Notes under the pieces: model-generated
Databases searched by the model: none
What the model saw: only the letters and a program-made list of their open reading frames with translations
Told to the model about the DNA's origin: nothing
Part shown: in pieces, positions 25,540 through 35,339 of the stretch
How the letters are laid out: each line of letters opens with the position of its first letter
Position numbering within the stretch: the first letter of the stretch is position 1
Translations under genes and position numbers: made by a program
Assembly (NCBI RefSeq): GCF_004010095.1
Contig: NZ_RRYD01000001.1
Span: 122,746 to 186,745 of the forward strand
Direction: 5' to 3'
Length of the DNA: 64,000 nucleotides
Origin: Lacticaseibacillus hulanensis
GTDB lineage: Bacteria > Bacillota > Bacilli > Lactobacillales > Lactobacillaceae

Positions 25540-26382
25540 TTAACCCTCGTAATACATGATTGCGAACGCACCTTCACCCGCATGTGTGGCCACGATTGGA
25601 CCGGTTGGCCGGACAAGCACTGGCACACCGGGAACGGCGTCCCGAATCTGCTTTCCGATTTCTTCGGCCTTCTCCGCGATGGCCACAAATGATACACCCA
25701 CACTCTTGACGTTGGGCTTCTGGCTCATCTGCTGAATTACCTCATCCTTAAATGCAGTAATTGCCTTCATCCCGCGAACCTTCTTGGCAACTTCGAGCTG
25801 ACCGTTTTCCATCATTAATTCCAGCTTAATGTTGAGCACGCTGGTAATCAATCCGGCAGCACGGGAAAGCCGGCCACCCTTGACCAGATTATCGAGCTTC
25901 ACAACCGCCATGCGCAAAATCGTGTTGGCCCGCACTTCCTCAAGCGCGTCAACAATTGCATCCATTTCTTGACCGGCAGCGGCCATCTTAGCGGCTTCAA
26001 TTACCTGAAAGGCCATTGCCCGGTCGGTAAATCCGGAATCGACGATGGTAACATCACCGTCCGCCATGTCCGCGGCTTGACGTCCAGAGTTAACCGTCCC
26101 ACTAAGGCTTTCGGCCATGAAAATCCCTAAGACTTGACTCCCATCCGCGGTGAGCTTATTAAAGGTTTCAAGAACTGTCCCGACAGCCGGCTGACTGGTC
26201 TGTGGCAGAGAGTTGGCCTGCCCCATCTTCGTAACGAACTCTTCGCGCTGAATCGTTTCACCATCGATATAAACCGTGTTGTCAATCATCACGGTCAGGG
26301 GAATTACCGTCACTCCAAGCTGCTGAATCTCCTCGTCCGTCATTTGAACGGAAGAATCGGTGACAATTTTAATCTTAGACAT
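25540..26382 (-). CDS. degV: DegV family fatty-acid-binding protein
   Basis: A 280-residue lipid-binding protein of the FakB type. Visible features are the N-terminal KIVTDSSVQM strand-loop, TSQPAVGTVLETF, the LSGTVNSGRQAA motif that contacts the fatty-acid carboxylate, KLDNLVKGGRLSRAAG, and the closing GPIVATHAGEGAFAIMYYEG. These proteins hand fatty acids to FakA for phosphorylation. The start at 26382 gives the family N terminus MSKIKIVTDSS; the 19-codon upstream extension does not fit. It is the paralogue of the fragment at 1-105. It is transcribed alone and divergent from hlyIII. Confidence 0.93.
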   Translation of the reverse strand: MSKIKIVTDSSVQMTDEEIQQLGVTVIPLTVMIDNTVYIDGETIQREEFVTKMGQANSLPQTSQPAVGTVLETFNKLTADGSQVLGIFMAESLSGTVNSGRQAADMADGDVTIVDSGFTDRAMAFQVIEAAKMAAAGQEMDAIVDALEEVRANTILRMAVVKLDNLVKGGRLSRAAGLITSVLNIKLELMMENGQLEVAKKVRGMKAITAFKDEVIQQMSQKPNVKSVGVSFVAIAEKAEEIGKQIRDAVPGVPVLVRPTGPIVATHAGEGAFAIMYYEG

Positions 26383-26463
26383 GTGGACGCCACTCTTTCT
26401 CGTTAAATTGAAAAATGCTTCTGCAACAAGTATACCCAATCGCCAGTAAAAACGCTAGATGAT

Positions 26464-26485
26464 ATTATTTAGTTTTAATAACTAG
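26464..26485. promoter_or_regulatory. Operator-like element upstream of hlyIII, shared with the DUF1836 gene
   Basis: TAGTT-TTAAT-AACTA (26470-26484) is a perfect 5+5+5 inverted repeat. The 22 bases 26464-26485 match 52864-52885 at 21 positions. The element ends 6 bases before the predicted -35 of hlyIII. Confidence 0.65.
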
Positions 26486-26491
26486 ATGTAC

Positions 26492-26520
26492 TTGATTTGC
26501 CAATTCCATAACGGTATCAT
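26492..26520 (+). promoter_or_regulatory. Promoter of hlyIII
   Basis: TTGATT (26492-26497) and TATCAT (26515-26520) are separated by 17 bases, and AAGGAGG (26569-26575) then precedes the ATG by 9 bases. Confidence 0.6.
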
Positions 26521-26584
26521 TAACTTGTAAACAAGATTTATCGGTTAATTTACTTCGCACCAAGATTTAAGGAGGTTGCACTAA

Positions 26585-27238
26585 ATGATGGCAGCAGTAC
26601 CAAAAAGGAAGCCACGGCTTTACGATTTATACAACGAAATTTGGAGTGCAATTACGCACGGCGTTGGCATCATCCTCGCAACGGTCGCGACGACCCTGCT
26701 GGTTGTTAAGGCGGTTGCCACGGGGGATGCACTGCGCATTGGCGCCTTCGCCGGTTTTGGGCTTGCCCTCATTTTGCTCTACACCGCCTCGACCTTGTTC
26801 CACGCCCTTTACTTCACCAAGGCGCGCCACGTCTTCCAGGTCATGGATCACTCGGGAGTCTTCATCCTCATCGCGGGTTCGTATCTGCCCTACTGCCTGC
26901 TTGCAATCGGCGGGCGTCAGGGCATCATGCTCCTTGCGACCATCTGGTTACTTTGCGCCGCCGGAATTGGGATGGAATGCTTCTTCATGGGCCGCTTCAA
27001 GAAGATTGAAGTTGCCATCTACATCATCCTCGGCTGGCTGTGTGTGGTCGCCGCCAAACCATTGATGGCGCACCTGGGACTGATTGGTATCGCACTACTT
27101 GTCGCCGGTGGCCTGTGCTACACAATTGGCGCCCTTCTGTACACGCAAAAGCAGATTCCGTACATCCACGTCATCTGGCACCTATTCGTGATGGCCGGTT
27201 CGGCTTGCATGTTCTTCTCTATCTACCTGTTTGTCTAA
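26585..27238 (+). CDS. hlyIII: Hemolysin III family (PAQR-like) seven-helix membrane protein
   Basis: A 217-residue protein with seven predicted transmembrane helices. The PAQR/HlyIII metal-site residues are visible: NEIWSAITHGVG (Glu and His in helix 1), STLFHALYF and the FQVMDHSGVFILIAGSY segment, and a late His in IPYIHVIWHLFVMAGS, suggesting a zinc-dependent membrane hydrolase or sensor. The name hemolysin is historical; nothing here points to a toxin. It is a lone + strand gene between degV and uup. The element upstream is shared with the DUF1836 regulator gene, which likely controls it. PAQR-type proteins have been linked to membrane-lipid homeostasis. Confidence 0.92.
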   Translation: MMAAVPKRKPRLYDLYNEIWSAITHGVGIILATVATTLLVVKAVATGDALRIGAFAGFGLALILLYTASTLFHALYFTKARHVFQVMDHSGVFILIAGSYLPYCLLAIGGRQGIMLLATIWLLCAAGIGMECFFMGRFKKIEVAIYIILGWLCVVAAKPLMAHLGLIGIALLVAGGLCYTIGALLYTQKQIPYIHVIWHLFVMAGSACMFFSIYLFV

Positions 27239-27389
27239 CCCATCATCAGTCTTGAATATATAACTACAAAAAATGACTGCTCCAGCTGCATTTAGCTTTG
27301 AATCACGTGTAACGCATACGCTGGTGGCAGCAAATACTAGCATTTTCGCGGTCTGGTCGCGTGCGTAAGTTTGCACCGATGCGGACAAT

Positions 27390-27443
27390 AATAATAGGGG
27401 GTGTGACAATCGCAAAAACGCGATTGTCACACCCCCTATTATT
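27390..27443. repeat. 24-bp perfect hairpin between convergent hlyIII and uup
   Basis: Arms 27390-27413 and 27420-27443 are exact reverse complements with a 6-base loop. The stem contains TAGGGGGTGTGACAATCGC. Neither side is followed by a T tract, so it is not a standard terminator, though it may still stop or process both converging transcripts. Confidence 0.7.
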
Positions 27444-27527
27444 GTGGGAAAATTTTGATTTGTATCGAAAAAGCCGCCCAATCGGATTCAAAGGCCAATT
27501 CACGCAGTGCGGAGCGCCCCCGATACG

Positions 27528-29420
27528 CTAGTTCACGAATCCATCCAAATAAACGTACCGGTCAAGCAGTTTGTCCTGCTTGGCGGTCAGGTCGTCAAGT
27601 TCACTTTGCAGTGTCCCCAGTTTGCCGTAATCATCCCCGCACGTCTGCATCTCCGAATTAATCTCCTCGATGCGTGCGTCAATTGCGTCCATCTCAGGCA
27701 TTAACGTCTCGTACTCTTTTTGCTCGGCGTAAGTCAGCTTCACCTTCGTCTTGGGCGCAGCATCAACCTTAACACTCTCGGCTGAAGGTTTAACCTGCGC
27801 GTCCCCGCCCTCATCCTTGGCACGGGCATCCTGCTTAGCAAGATAATCGGTAAACAGGCCCGTTGCCTGCTCAATGTCGCCGTTGCCGTCAAACACAAGC
27901 AGGCGGTCCGCAACCTTGTCCAGGAAGTACCGGTCATGTGACACGGTAATGACGGTGCCCGCAAAATTATCGAGGTAATCTTCCAACACCGTTAACGTGG
28001 CAATATCCAAGTCGTTGGTCGGTTCGTCCAGCAGCAGGACGTTTGGCTGGTGCATCAGAATCTGCAGTAGGTACAGCCGCCGCTGTTCACCACCGGACAA
28101 GCGATTAATCCGGGTCCCGTGACTTGAGCGCGGAAAGAGGAAGTCATCGAGCAACTGGGTAACGCTTTGGTGCTCACCGTTTGCGTTAACCACGCCTTCC
28201 CCAACCGACTGCAAGTACTCAATGACCCGCATATTCTGGTCCATATCGGGCATCTGCTGGCGGTAGTAACCGATTTTGACGGTGTCACCGATGTCACAAA
28301 TACCACTATCGAGCGGCAAATCACCCGCAATGACGTTCAGCAAACTGGACTTGCCGGCACCGTTAATCCCGCTAATCCCAATGCGCTGATTCCGTTGAAC
28401 CAGTAGTTCAAAGTGGCGCAAAATCTGGTGATCACCCAGTTTGAGGCTGGCATCGTGGAGTTCGATGACCTTCTTGCCCAAACGGGTTCCGCCAACATCA
28501 ATCGCGACCTTACCCCGTTCGGGTGCGACCGTCCCGGACTTCATGTCTTCGAACCGCTTAATGCGCGCATTTTGCTTCGTGGAACGCGCGTGGGCGCCCT
28601 CACGCATCCACGCCAGCTCGTGCTTGTAGAGCTGAGCCTGCTTGTGTGCGGATGCGGTTTCCAACTCAACCTGAGCCGCCTTTTGCTCAACATATGCCTG
28701 GTAGTTCCCGGGGTAAATACGCAGGGTGCCCAGATCGAGCTCAAAAATCCGGTTGGTCACCCGGTCCAGGAAGTACCGGTCATGCGTCACGACGAGCAAG
28801 GCGCCCTTGTAGTTGGCCAAGTACTTTTCCAGCCAGGCAATTGAGTCGAAATCAAGGTGGTTAGTTGGTTCATCCAGAATCAGCAGATCCGGATTTTCAA
28901 TCAGTACCTGGGCCAGACCCACACGCTTGCGCTGACCACCGGATAACGAACCAATCTTCTGGTCCAAATCCGTCAGGTGCAGCTGCGTCAGAATCGTCTT
29001 GATGTTCGTCTCTGCGTCCCAGGCGTCTAGTTGGGTCATCCGCTGTTCGGCCCGGTTGTACTGGTCCTGCACGGCCTCATCGAGTGGCTGGGCCGTGTAC
29101 GCGGCTAGTGCCCGCTCATATTCACGGATGGCCTGGAACGTCGCGGAATCGCCGCCGTAGACCGCATCCATAATCTTCGCGTTTTCATCAAGTGGCGGCT
29201 GCTGTTCAAGGAAAGAAATGCTGTATTTTTTCGGCGTCTGCACCTCGCCGGCATCAAACGGGTCGGTTCCGGCCAGTCCGCGCAGCAGCGTGGTTTTCCC
29301 GGTTCCATTAACCCCAATTAGGCCAATGCGGTCACCTTCATTAATCAAAAAATCAATATTATCGAGCAGCGTTTTGTCGCCGTACGCTTTTTGTAACCCA
29401 CTTGCGGTTAAAGTTTGCAC
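27528..29420 (-). CDS. uup: ABC-F family ATPase, Uup type
   Basis: A 630-residue cytosolic protein with two ABC ATPase domains and no membrane segments, acting on ribosomes rather than as a transporter. Domain 1 has Walker A GVNGTGKTT (36-44), LSGGQRKRVGLAQVL and LDEPTNHLD. Domain 2 has GINGAGKSS, LSGGEQRRLYLLQIL and LDEPTNDLD. The C-terminal coiled-coil domain (about 550-630, LTYAEQKEYETLMPEMD) identifies Uup over the other ABC-F groups. I chose a GTG start at 29420, preceded by GGAGG at 8 bases; the 33-codon extension to 29519 runs into cca. It begins 16 bases after cca. Confidence 0.9.
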   Translation of the reverse strand: MQTLTASGLQKAYGDKTLLDNIDFLINEGDRIGLIGVNGTGKTTLLRGLAGTDPFDAGEVQTPKKYSISFLEQQPPLDENAKIMDAVYGGDSATFQAIREYERALAAYTAQPLDEAVQDQYNRAEQRMTQLDAWDAETNIKTILTQLHLTDLDQKIGSLSGGQRKRVGLAQVLIENPDLLILDEPTNHLDFDSIAWLEKYLANYKGALLVVTHDRYFLDRVTNRIFELDLGTLRIYPGNYQAYVEQKAAQVELETASAHKQAQLYKHELAWMREGAHARSTKQNARIKRFEDMKSGTVAPERGKVAIDVGGTRLGKKVIELHDASLKLGDHQILRHFELLVQRNQRIGISGINGAGKSSLLNVIAGDLPLDSGICDIGDTVKIGYYRQQMPDMDQNMRVIEYLQSVGEGVVNANGEHQSVTQLLDDFLFPRSSHGTRINRLSGGEQRRLYLLQILMHQPNVLLLDEPTNDLDIATLTVLEDYLDNFAGTVITVSHDRYFLDKVADRLLVFDGNGDIEQATGLFTDYLAKQDARAKDEGGDAQVKPSAESVKVDAAPKTKVKLTYAEQKEYETLMPEMDAIDARIEEINSEMQTCGDDYGKLGTLQSELDDLTAKQDKLLDRYVYLDGFVN

Positions 29421-29436
29421 AGTGGTTGCCTCCGTT

Positions 29437-30624
29437 CTATTTGGCCAGTGCGGCTTGTAGCAGTACCTGCTTGTCATTCGGTAGCTCGCCGGCGATGACC
29501 GCCGTACGCATCTTGGCAAGAATCTTACCCAGCGCTGGACCCGGCTTCATGCCCGCGTCCATCAGTGCTTGGCCCGTCAGCGCCAGTTCACCCGCACTGT
29601 GGATTGGTAACGCGGCGTACCGCTTCTCCCAGCCTTGACCATCAAAATCTGGCTGCAGATAGCTGGCCGCGGTGATTGCTGCGGCCACACTGTCTGCCCC
29701 CGCCGCAAACAAAGCGGCGTTGTCGGCTCTTGCAGTAACTAATTCCGGCACCAACTTGGCCGCCCGACTAACAATTCCCGTGAGGTCGTTCGGCTGCTTC
29801 CACGCCTTCATGAATCGCACCGCGGGCACGGCCAAAACACTCAGGAGCAAGGTCCAGGCACTGGCATCGTCTGGCAGCTGCCGCGCCGGCAAATCCGCGA
29901 ACTTTGCCAGGCCAGTTTCCTGATCAGCCAGCATTGGGCAATATTTGTCCAGTCCTGCCGTTAACATGCTGGACAAACCCGCCGTCCGGTTAATCCCCTT
30001 CAGCAGGCGACTGAACTCGGCGGCAATGCGTTCAACGGCAATGTGCTTGAGCAGTGGCGCGTTATCCGCCAGGGCGCGCGCGGTCGCGTCTTCGAGGGTA
30101 AAGCCCAGCTGACTTTCAAACCGGACGGCCCGCATCATCCGCAGTGCATCTTCGTGGAAGCGGTCCTGGGCGTTACCAACGGCCCGCAGCAGATGTGCGT
30201 CCAAATCCGCCAGGCCCCCAAAATTATCAATGATGAGGCCATCGTGGCGCGCAGCGAGGGCGTTAATCGTGAAGTCGCGCCGCAACTGGTCTTCCTTGAG
30301 CGAGCGGACAAAAGTGACCTTGTCCGGCCGTCTGAAATCTTGGTACGTGGATTCGGTGCGGAAGGTCGTGACTTCATAGCCCGTGCCGTGGTCCAGCACC
30401 ATTACCGTGCCGTGCTGGATGCCCGTATCAACGGTCCGCCGAAAAATCTGCTTCACTTCACCCGGATACGCCGAGGTTGCAATGTCGACATCATGAATCG
30501 GCAAGCCCAGCAGTGCATCACGGACACAACCGCCCACAAAATAAGCCTCATAACCGGCCTCTTCAATCCGCCGCAAAATAGGTATTGCAGCGACAAATTC
30601 CGGATGGGTTAAATCAACACGCAC
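29437..30624 (-). CDS. cca: CCA tRNA nucleotidyltransferase
   Basis: The 395-residue class II enzyme adds or repairs the CCA end of tRNA. The nucleotidyltransferase head has [13 protein letters not shown] and the metal-binding DVDIAT (D-x-D). [10 protein letters not shown] and [12 protein letters not shown] are the nucleotide-recognition motifs. The start is a GTG at 30624 behind AAAGGAGG. It lies between the TPR protein gene (28-base gap) and uup. Confidence 0.96.
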   Translation of the reverse strand: MRVDLTHPEFVAAIPILRRIEEAGYEAYFVGGCVRDALLGLPIHDVDIATSAYPGEVKQIFRRTVDTGIQHGTVMVLDHGTGYEVTTFRTESTYQDFRRPDKVTFVRSLKEDQLRRDFTINALAARHDGLIIDNFGGLADLDAHLLRAVGNAQDRFHEDALRMMRAVRFESQLGFTLEDATARALADNAPLLKHIAVERIAAEFSRLLKGINRTAGLSSMLTAGLDKYCPMLADQETGLAKFADLPARQLPDDASAWTLLLSVLAVPAVRFMKAWKQPNDLTGIVSRAAKLVPELVTARADNAALFAAGADSVAAAITAASYLQPDFDGQGWEKRYAALPIHSAGELALTGQALMDAGMKPGPALGKILAKMRTAVIAGELPNDKQVLLQAALAK

Positions 30625-30652
30625 GGTAATCCTCCTTTAACAAACATGGTTC

Positions 30653-31918
30653 CTATGACTCGTCCTTTAATTCACCCAAGCGGTCTTGCGCGTCAAAGTC
30701 GTCCGGCTGCAAGCTCGTCAACCGGGTAAGGGCTGCAGTTTCCTCAGCCTTCGCCCCGGTCGTCCGGAAGAATTCAGCAATTTCCCGCAAGAACTCTGGA
30801 CGGTCTTGGAAGGTGCGAAATGCGAGGAGGTAATTGCTCCGTGCCTTTTCGTAATCTTCCACGTTTTCCTCCGACCGCGCTAGGTTCCAGTACAGCTGGG
30901 GGTCGCTTTCGCCACTAGCATCAAGGTCGCCCAGGTAGTCAATGTTTTCCTGGTCTCTGTGTTCGTGCAACAGGAAGTTCGACCACGCCAAAACGTAATG
31001 CTGGTTGTCTGGTTCAAGCTTGAGGGCGCCACGCAGGTACCGCTCGCCCGTCTCGCTGTCTTCCTGCGCCAGCGCTAACTCCGCGCCAACACTGTATAGC
31101 TCGGGGTTAGTATCGTCGTGGGCCAGCCCCGTCTGAATGGTCACGAGGGCCGCTTCCGGCTGACCAAGCTGCCTTTGCGCCTGCGCGAGTGGCAGGTATG
31201 CGTTAGTGTAGCTCTCATCGGCCTCAAGCACCGCGGAAAACGCGTCACTAGCCCGCTGGAACTCTTCCACCTGCATGTACAAGCCACCAATCTGGAACCG
31301 GTCCGCGATTGGCAGGCTGTCCTCCCCGACTTCCTGGTAGACGCTGATGGCATCTTCAAAGCGGCCAGTTTGGGCCAGACTCTCCGCATACCGCAGTCGC
31401 ACGTTCACGCCCGCGATGTTCTCCTCGCCGCCATCAAGTAATTCAAGGTAAGCTGCCGCGGCCTGGGAGTAATGGCCCCAGTCATACTGCAGTTCACCAA
31501 GTGCGAAGATAATTACCGGTTCATCTGGGTCGAGCTTGCGGGCATCGGTCAGCTTCTGGAGACTAACTTCATATAAACCCTGACTCTGATACACGTCCGC
31601 GGCAGCAATCAGCGCCTGCACGTAAGCCGGATTGTCGGGCTTAACCCGATCAAGCAACGTGAGGGCCTGGTCCGTGTCACCGTCAGACACCGCAATGTCA
31701 GCCAGCGCGGTCAGCACGTCACCGTCGTCCGGGTAATTACCGAGTAGTTCTTGGTACAACCGCTTTGCCTGGCCGGTGAAACCCATGGCGTAAAGTTCCT
31801 CAGCAAGATTGAACTTGGTCTCGTCATCTTCATTAGCAAGCACCTGTTTAAATAATTCCCTGGCCTGGTCCATGTTGCCCTTTTCGAGCGCGTCCAGCAT
31901 TTGCTTTGCGTATTCCAC
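30653..31918 (-). CDS. Tetratricopeptide-repeat protein (YpiA-like)
   Basis: A 421-residue acidic, all-helical protein made of about ten TPR units (for example LYQELLGNYPDDGDVLTALA and ISVYQEVGEDSLPIADRFQI), so it is a protein-binding scaffold. The start is corrected to a GTG at 31918: the AGGAGG just before it is its ribosome-binding site, whereas the longer frame from a TTG at 31939 would place that site inside the gene. It lies between hup and cca, matching the position of the Bacillus ypiA-like gene. Partners are unknown. Confidence 0.87.
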   Translation of the reverse strand: MEYAKQMLDALEKGNMDQARELFKQVLANEDDETKFNLAEELYAMGFTGQAKRLYQELLGNYPDDGDVLTALADIAVSDGDTDQALTLLDRVKPDNPAYVQALIAAADVYQSQGLYEVSLQKLTDARKLDPDEPVIIFALGELQYDWGHYSQAAAAYLELLDGGEENIAGVNVRLRYAESLAQTGRFEDAISVYQEVGEDSLPIADRFQIGGLYMQVEEFQRASDAFSAVLEADESYTNAYLPLAQAQRQLGQPEAALVTIQTGLAHDDTNPELYSVGAELALAQEDSETGERYLRGALKLEPDNQHYVLAWSNFLLHEHRDQENIDYLGDLDASGESDPQLYWNLARSEENVEDYEKARSNYLLAFRTFQDRPEFLREIAEFFRTTGAKAEETAALTRLTSLQPDDFDAQDRLGELKDES

Positions 31919-32038
31919 GATTTGCTGCCTCCTGGTCAAAATTTATCTACAATAATTAGTTACGAAAACGTCCACCTAATACATTACAACAAATCCAGCA
32001 CATTGCCTAGCGATGCCGCTGAGCTGGCCGAAAAATGC

Positions 32039-32073
32039 AAAAAGAGCCACCCCGCGCAAGCGCGAGGTGACCC
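32039..32073 (-). terminator. Terminator after hup
   Basis: GCCACCCCGCGC (32048-32059) pairs with GCGCGAGGTGAC (32062-32073) with one or two weak positions; on the minus strand a CTTTTTGC tract follows. Confidence 0.82.
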
Positions 32074-32092
32074 TCCTTCATGAACACGTTAA

Positions 32093-32368
32093 TTACTTAA
32101 CGGCGTCCTTCAATGCCTTACCAGGCTTGAATGCTGGTACCTTGGATGCAGGAATTTCGATTTCTGCACCGGTCTGTGGGTTGCGGCCCTTACGAGATGC
32201 GCGTTCGCGTACTTCGAAGTTACCAAAACCAATCAGTTGTACCTTGTCACCCTTAGAGAGGCTGTCCTGGATGGATGCGAATACTGCATCTACTGCAGCG
32301 GTAGCATCCTTCTTGGTCAAGCCAGTTGATGTAGCAACGCTTTCGATAAGCTCTGCTTTGTTAGCCAT
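32093..32368 (-). CDS. hup: DNA-binding protein HU
   Basis: A 91-residue histone-like protein that bends and compacts DNA as a dimer. It shows the full HU signature: [11 protein letters not shown] helix, [19 protein letters not shown] and the DNA-contacting arm with [27 protein letters not shown] lies 7 bases before the ATG. Its codon use is strongly biased, as expected of a highly expressed gene. About 230 bases of non-coding sequence separate it from der upstream, which must hold its promoter. Confidence 0.97.
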   Translation of the reverse strand: MANKAELIESVATSTGLTKKDATAAVDAVFASIQDSLSKGDKVQLIGFGNFEVRERASRKGRNPQTGAEIEIPASKVPAFKPGKALKDAVK

Positions 32369-32601
32369 ATTATTTCACCTCCGTAGATTAGATGCGTGAG
32401 CACCCAAACATGCCCACTTAAATGTGTGGTTCAAGAATGAGGAAATAATGAAAACCGAAGCATCACCATTTCAATCGTAAAGATATCACAGGAACGGCGT
32501 CGTATCAAGGGTTAAAGCGTTTTTTGTCTGTAAAAGCACGAAATATCACGTAACTGTCACAAAAAAACTAATAACCCGTAAAAAACGGCCGTTTTCCGTG
32601 T

Positions 32602-33909
32602 TTACTGGCGACTACGCGCGATTAAGTGAATTGGCGTACCGGTGAAATCAAACGTGTCCCGGAGCTGGTTTATGAGAAAACGTTCATAAGAGAAGTGCAG
32701 CAAATCAGGATCGTTTACAAACACAACAAACGTTGGTGGCTTAATGGCAACCTGCGTCATGTAGTAGATCCGCAGCCGCTTCCCGTTAACCGTTGGCGTT
32801 GGCGTCACGAGCAGCGCTTCGTTCAGCACGTCATTCAAGACACTGCTCTGAATCCGCCGTGACTGGTTTTCGGACGCCTGCAGAATCATTTCGGGCAGGT
32901 TCGTGAGGCGCTGGTGCGTCTTGGCAGAAACGAACACGACTGGCGCGTAATCCAGGTACTGGAATTCGCTCCGAATCAAGTTCTCAAAGTCACTCATCGT
33001 GTGGTTGTCTTTTTCGATGGTATCCCACTTGTTGACAACGATGATGATGGCCCGGCCAGCTTCGTGGGCGTACCCGGCGACACGCTTGTCCTGTTCACGA
33101 ATCCCCTCCTCGGCGTTGAGGACCATGAGCACAACGTCGGAGCGGTCAATTGCCCGCATCGCGCGGAGCACTGAGTACTTTTCGGTTGCTTCATAGACCT
33201 TACCGCGTTTCCGGAGACCGGCCGTATCAATCATGGTGAAATCAGCGTCGTTGGCCGAGAACTTGGTGTCAATCGCGTCGCGGGTTGTCCCCTCCATTGG
33301 TGACACAATCACCCGGTTTTCCCCGAGAATTGCGTTAACCAGTGAGGACTTACCAACGTTCGGGCGCCCAATGAGTGAGAACTTAATTGAATCGTCCTCA
33401 TCGCTGTGATCTTCATCAGGGAACTTAGCGAAGACGGCGTCAAGAACGTCACCCAGCCCAATCCCGTGCGTCCCTGAAAGTGGTAATGGTTCACCAAAAC
33501 CGAGACTGTAGAAATCAAACACATCGTTCCGACGTTCGGCGTTGTCGACCTTGTTCACCGCCAAAATGACCGGCTTGTCGGCCCGGTACAGAATTTGGGC
33601 TACGCGTTCGTCAGCGTCGGTCACCCCATTTTCCACGTTCACGATGAACAGAATAACATCTGCTTCCTGAATCGCTACTTCAGCCTGCTCGGTAATCTGT
33701 GTAACCAGTGGGGCATCACCAATATCAATCCCACCAGTATCAATTACAGCGAATTCACGCGCAAGCCAGGTCGCCCGACCGTAAAGACGGTCACGGGTGA
33801 CACCTGGGGTATCCTCAACAATTGCCTGGCGCGTGCCGACAATGCGATTAAAGATGGTCGACTTACCTACATTGGGGCGGCCGACAATTGCCAAAGTTGG
33901 CAAACTCAT
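32602..33909 (-). CDS. der: Ribosome-associated GTPase Der (EngA)
   Basis: The 435-residue tandem GTPase is essential for 50S subunit assembly. Two G domains are visible: [12 protein letters not shown] with DTGGI and NKVD, and [12 protein letters not shown] with DTAGLRKRG and NKWD. A C-terminal KH-like domain follows (about 350-435). It lies between rpsA and hup, the conserved Firmicute order. The AAAACGGCCGTTTT palindrome just after the stop (near 32583-32596) may form a weak terminator. Confidence 0.97.
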   Translation of the reverse strand: MSLPTLAIVGRPNVGKSTIFNRIVGTRQAIVEDTPGVTRDRLYGRATWLAREFAVIDTGGIDIGDAPLVTQITEQAEVAIQEADVILFIVNVENGVTDADERVAQILYRADKPVILAVNKVDNAERRNDVFDFYSLGFGEPLPLSGTHGIGLGDVLDAVFAKFPDEDHSDEDDSIKFSLIGRPNVGKSSLVNAILGENRVIVSPMEGTTRDAIDTKFSANDADFTMIDTAGLRKRGKVYEATEKYSVLRAMRAIDRSDVVLMVLNAEEGIREQDKRVAGYAHEAGRAIIIVVNKWDTIEKDNHTMSDFENLIRSEFQYLDYAPVVFVSAKTHQRLTNLPEMILQASENQSRRIQSSVLNDVLNEALLVTPTPTVNGKRLRIYYMTQVAIKPPTFVVFVNDPDLLHFSYERFLINQLRDTFDFTGTPIHLIARSRQ

Positions 33910-33930
33910 GTGTATCCCTTCCTTCCAAAC

Positions 33931-33958
33931 AAAAAAGTTGAGCCAAGGCTCAACTTTT
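33931..33958 (-). terminator. Terminator after rpsA
   Basis: AAAAGTTGAGCC (33933-33944) pairs perfectly with GGCTCAACTTTT (33947-33958) with a 2-base centre; T tract on the minus strand. It lies between rpsA and der. Confidence 0.9.
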
Positions 33959-33982
33959 CTGCGATTAATTGTGCTTTGGTAA

Positions 33983-35254
33983 TTAGTCCTTAGCAGCGTC
34001 CTTCAGGGCGTCACCAAGAATGTCACCAAGGGAGAAGCCGGAGTCGTCCTGCTGGTATTCAGCTGGGATCTGCGTGTGGCTTCCTTCATTGCGACGGCCA
34101 CGGCCGCCACGGTTGTTGTTGCTGTTGTTGTTACGACGTGGCTGGTCGTTGTTGTTGTCGTTGCTACCAGCAGGTGCTTCAGTAAGCGCCTTGATGGACA
34201 ACTGCAAACGGTGTGCGGATGGGTCTACAGAGAGAACCTTAACCTGCACTTCTTGTCCTTCAGAAAGAACTTCCTGAGGAGTGCCGATGTGTTCGTGCGA
34301 AATCTGGGAAATGTGAACCAGACCTTCAACACCAGGGAATACTTCGACGAATGCCCCAAATGAGGTCAAACGACGAACGGTACCGGTAAGAACTGCACCT
34401 TCTGGAGCCTTGTCTTCGATATCATCCCATGGTTCTGGCAAAGCAGCCTTGATGGAAAGGCTGATACGGTTCTTCTCTTCATCGAGATTGAGAACCTTAA
34501 CCTTAACTTCCTGGCCAACCTTGAGCACATCACTTGGCTTGTCAACACGGTCGAAGGAAATCTGGGAAACGTGAACCAGACCATCTACACCACCAAGGTC
34601 AACGAATGCACCAAAGTTAGTGAGACGAGCAACCTTACCTTCAAGAACGTCGCCAACAGCGAGCTTGCTGAAGATTTCTTTACGTGCTTCAGCCTTGCTT
34701 GCTTCAATGACTGCACGGTGTGAAAGGATGAGGCGGTTTTCCGCTGCATCGATTTCAACAATCTTGAATTCAAGTTCCTGACCCTTGTACTGGTTCAGGT
34801 CTTCAACGAAGTGGTCTGCAACCATGGATGCAGGTACAAAGCCCCGCACGCCAGCGTTAACAACCAAACCACCCTTAACTACGGAAGTTACAGGTGCCTT
34901 AATCGTGTGACCAGCTTCGTATTCCTTCTGAATGTCAGCCCATACCTTCTGGGCTTCCAGACGGCGCTTGGAAAGCAGGTACTGCCCGTTTTCCTTATCC
35001 TTACCAATCGTGCTAATAACCACAAGCTCAAGTTCGTCACCGATCTTCGCTTCCGCGTGAATATCATCGACTGGCTGAGTACTTAATTCCTTAAGTGGCA
35101 CAACCCCTTCAACACCGGTTCCTTCGATGCCGACGGTAAGCTGCTTGTCCTCAATTGCAAGAACCTCTGCCTTGACCACGTCACCTACTTTTACCGTGCT
35201 AACGCTGTTCAATGCGTCTGCCATTGTTTCTGGGTTTACGCTGTTTTCACTCAT
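33983..35254 (-). CDS. rpsA: Ribosomal protein S1
   Basis: A 423-residue RNA-binding protein with four S1 domains (starting near residues 20, 105, 190 and 275; the typical [20 protein letters not shown] and [21 protein letters not shown] are seen), the short Gram-positive form rather than the six-domain enterobacterial S1. The C terminus (about 365-400) is a low-complexity tail of Asn, Arg and Gly, likely disordered and RNA-binding. AGGAGG precedes the ATG. It follows cmk, as in most bacteria. A 7-bp inverted repeat (35276-35294) lies at its predicted transcription start. Confidence 0.95.
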   Translation of the reverse strand: MSENSVNPETMADALNSVSTVKVGDVVKAEVLAIEDKQLTVGIEGTGVEGVVPLKELSTQPVDDIHAEAKIGDELELVVISTIGKDKENGQYLLSKRRLEAQKVWADIQKEYEAGHTIKAPVTSVVKGGLVVNAGVRGFVPASMVADHFVEDLNQYKGQELEFKIVEIDAAENRLILSHRAVIEASKAEARKEIFSKLAVGDVLEGKVARLTNFGAFVDLGGVDGLVHVSQISFDRVDKPSDVLKVGQEVKVKVLNLDEEKNRISLSIKAALPEPWDDIEDKAPEGAVLTGTVRRLTSFGAFVEVFPGVEGLVHISQISHEHIGTPQEVLSEGQEVQVKVLSVDPSAHRLQLSIKALTEAPAGSNDNNNDQPRRNNNSNNNRGGRGRRNEGSHTQIPAEYQQDDSGFSLGDILGDALKDAAKD

Positions 35255-35275
35255 GCCAAAAAATCCTCCTTAACG

Positions 35276-35297
35276 ACTATCATCAAATGATAGTATA
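35276..35297 (-). promoter_or_regulatory. Inverted repeat and -10 element upstream of rpsA
   Basis: ACTATCA (35276-35282) and TGATAGT (35288-35294) are exact inverted repeats around 5 bases. TATACT (35297-35292, minus strand) is a candidate -10, but no good -35 is seen. The repeat could form a hairpin at the 5' end of the mRNA or bind a regulator. Confidence 0.4.
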
Positions 35298-35339
35298 CCT
35301 GAAAATAAACCTAAATACCACTACTAACGCAAAATAAGT

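Noticed and set aside
26585..27238. Reading hlyIII as a hemolysin or virulence toxin
   Set aside because: The sequence has PAQR-type seven-helix membrane architecture with conserved His and Glu, present in most harmless bacteria; the name is historical.
32578..32600. Strong terminator after der
   Set aside because: The AAAACGGCCGTTTT palindrome can only form a very short stem with a GGCC loop, so I do not list it as a firm terminator.
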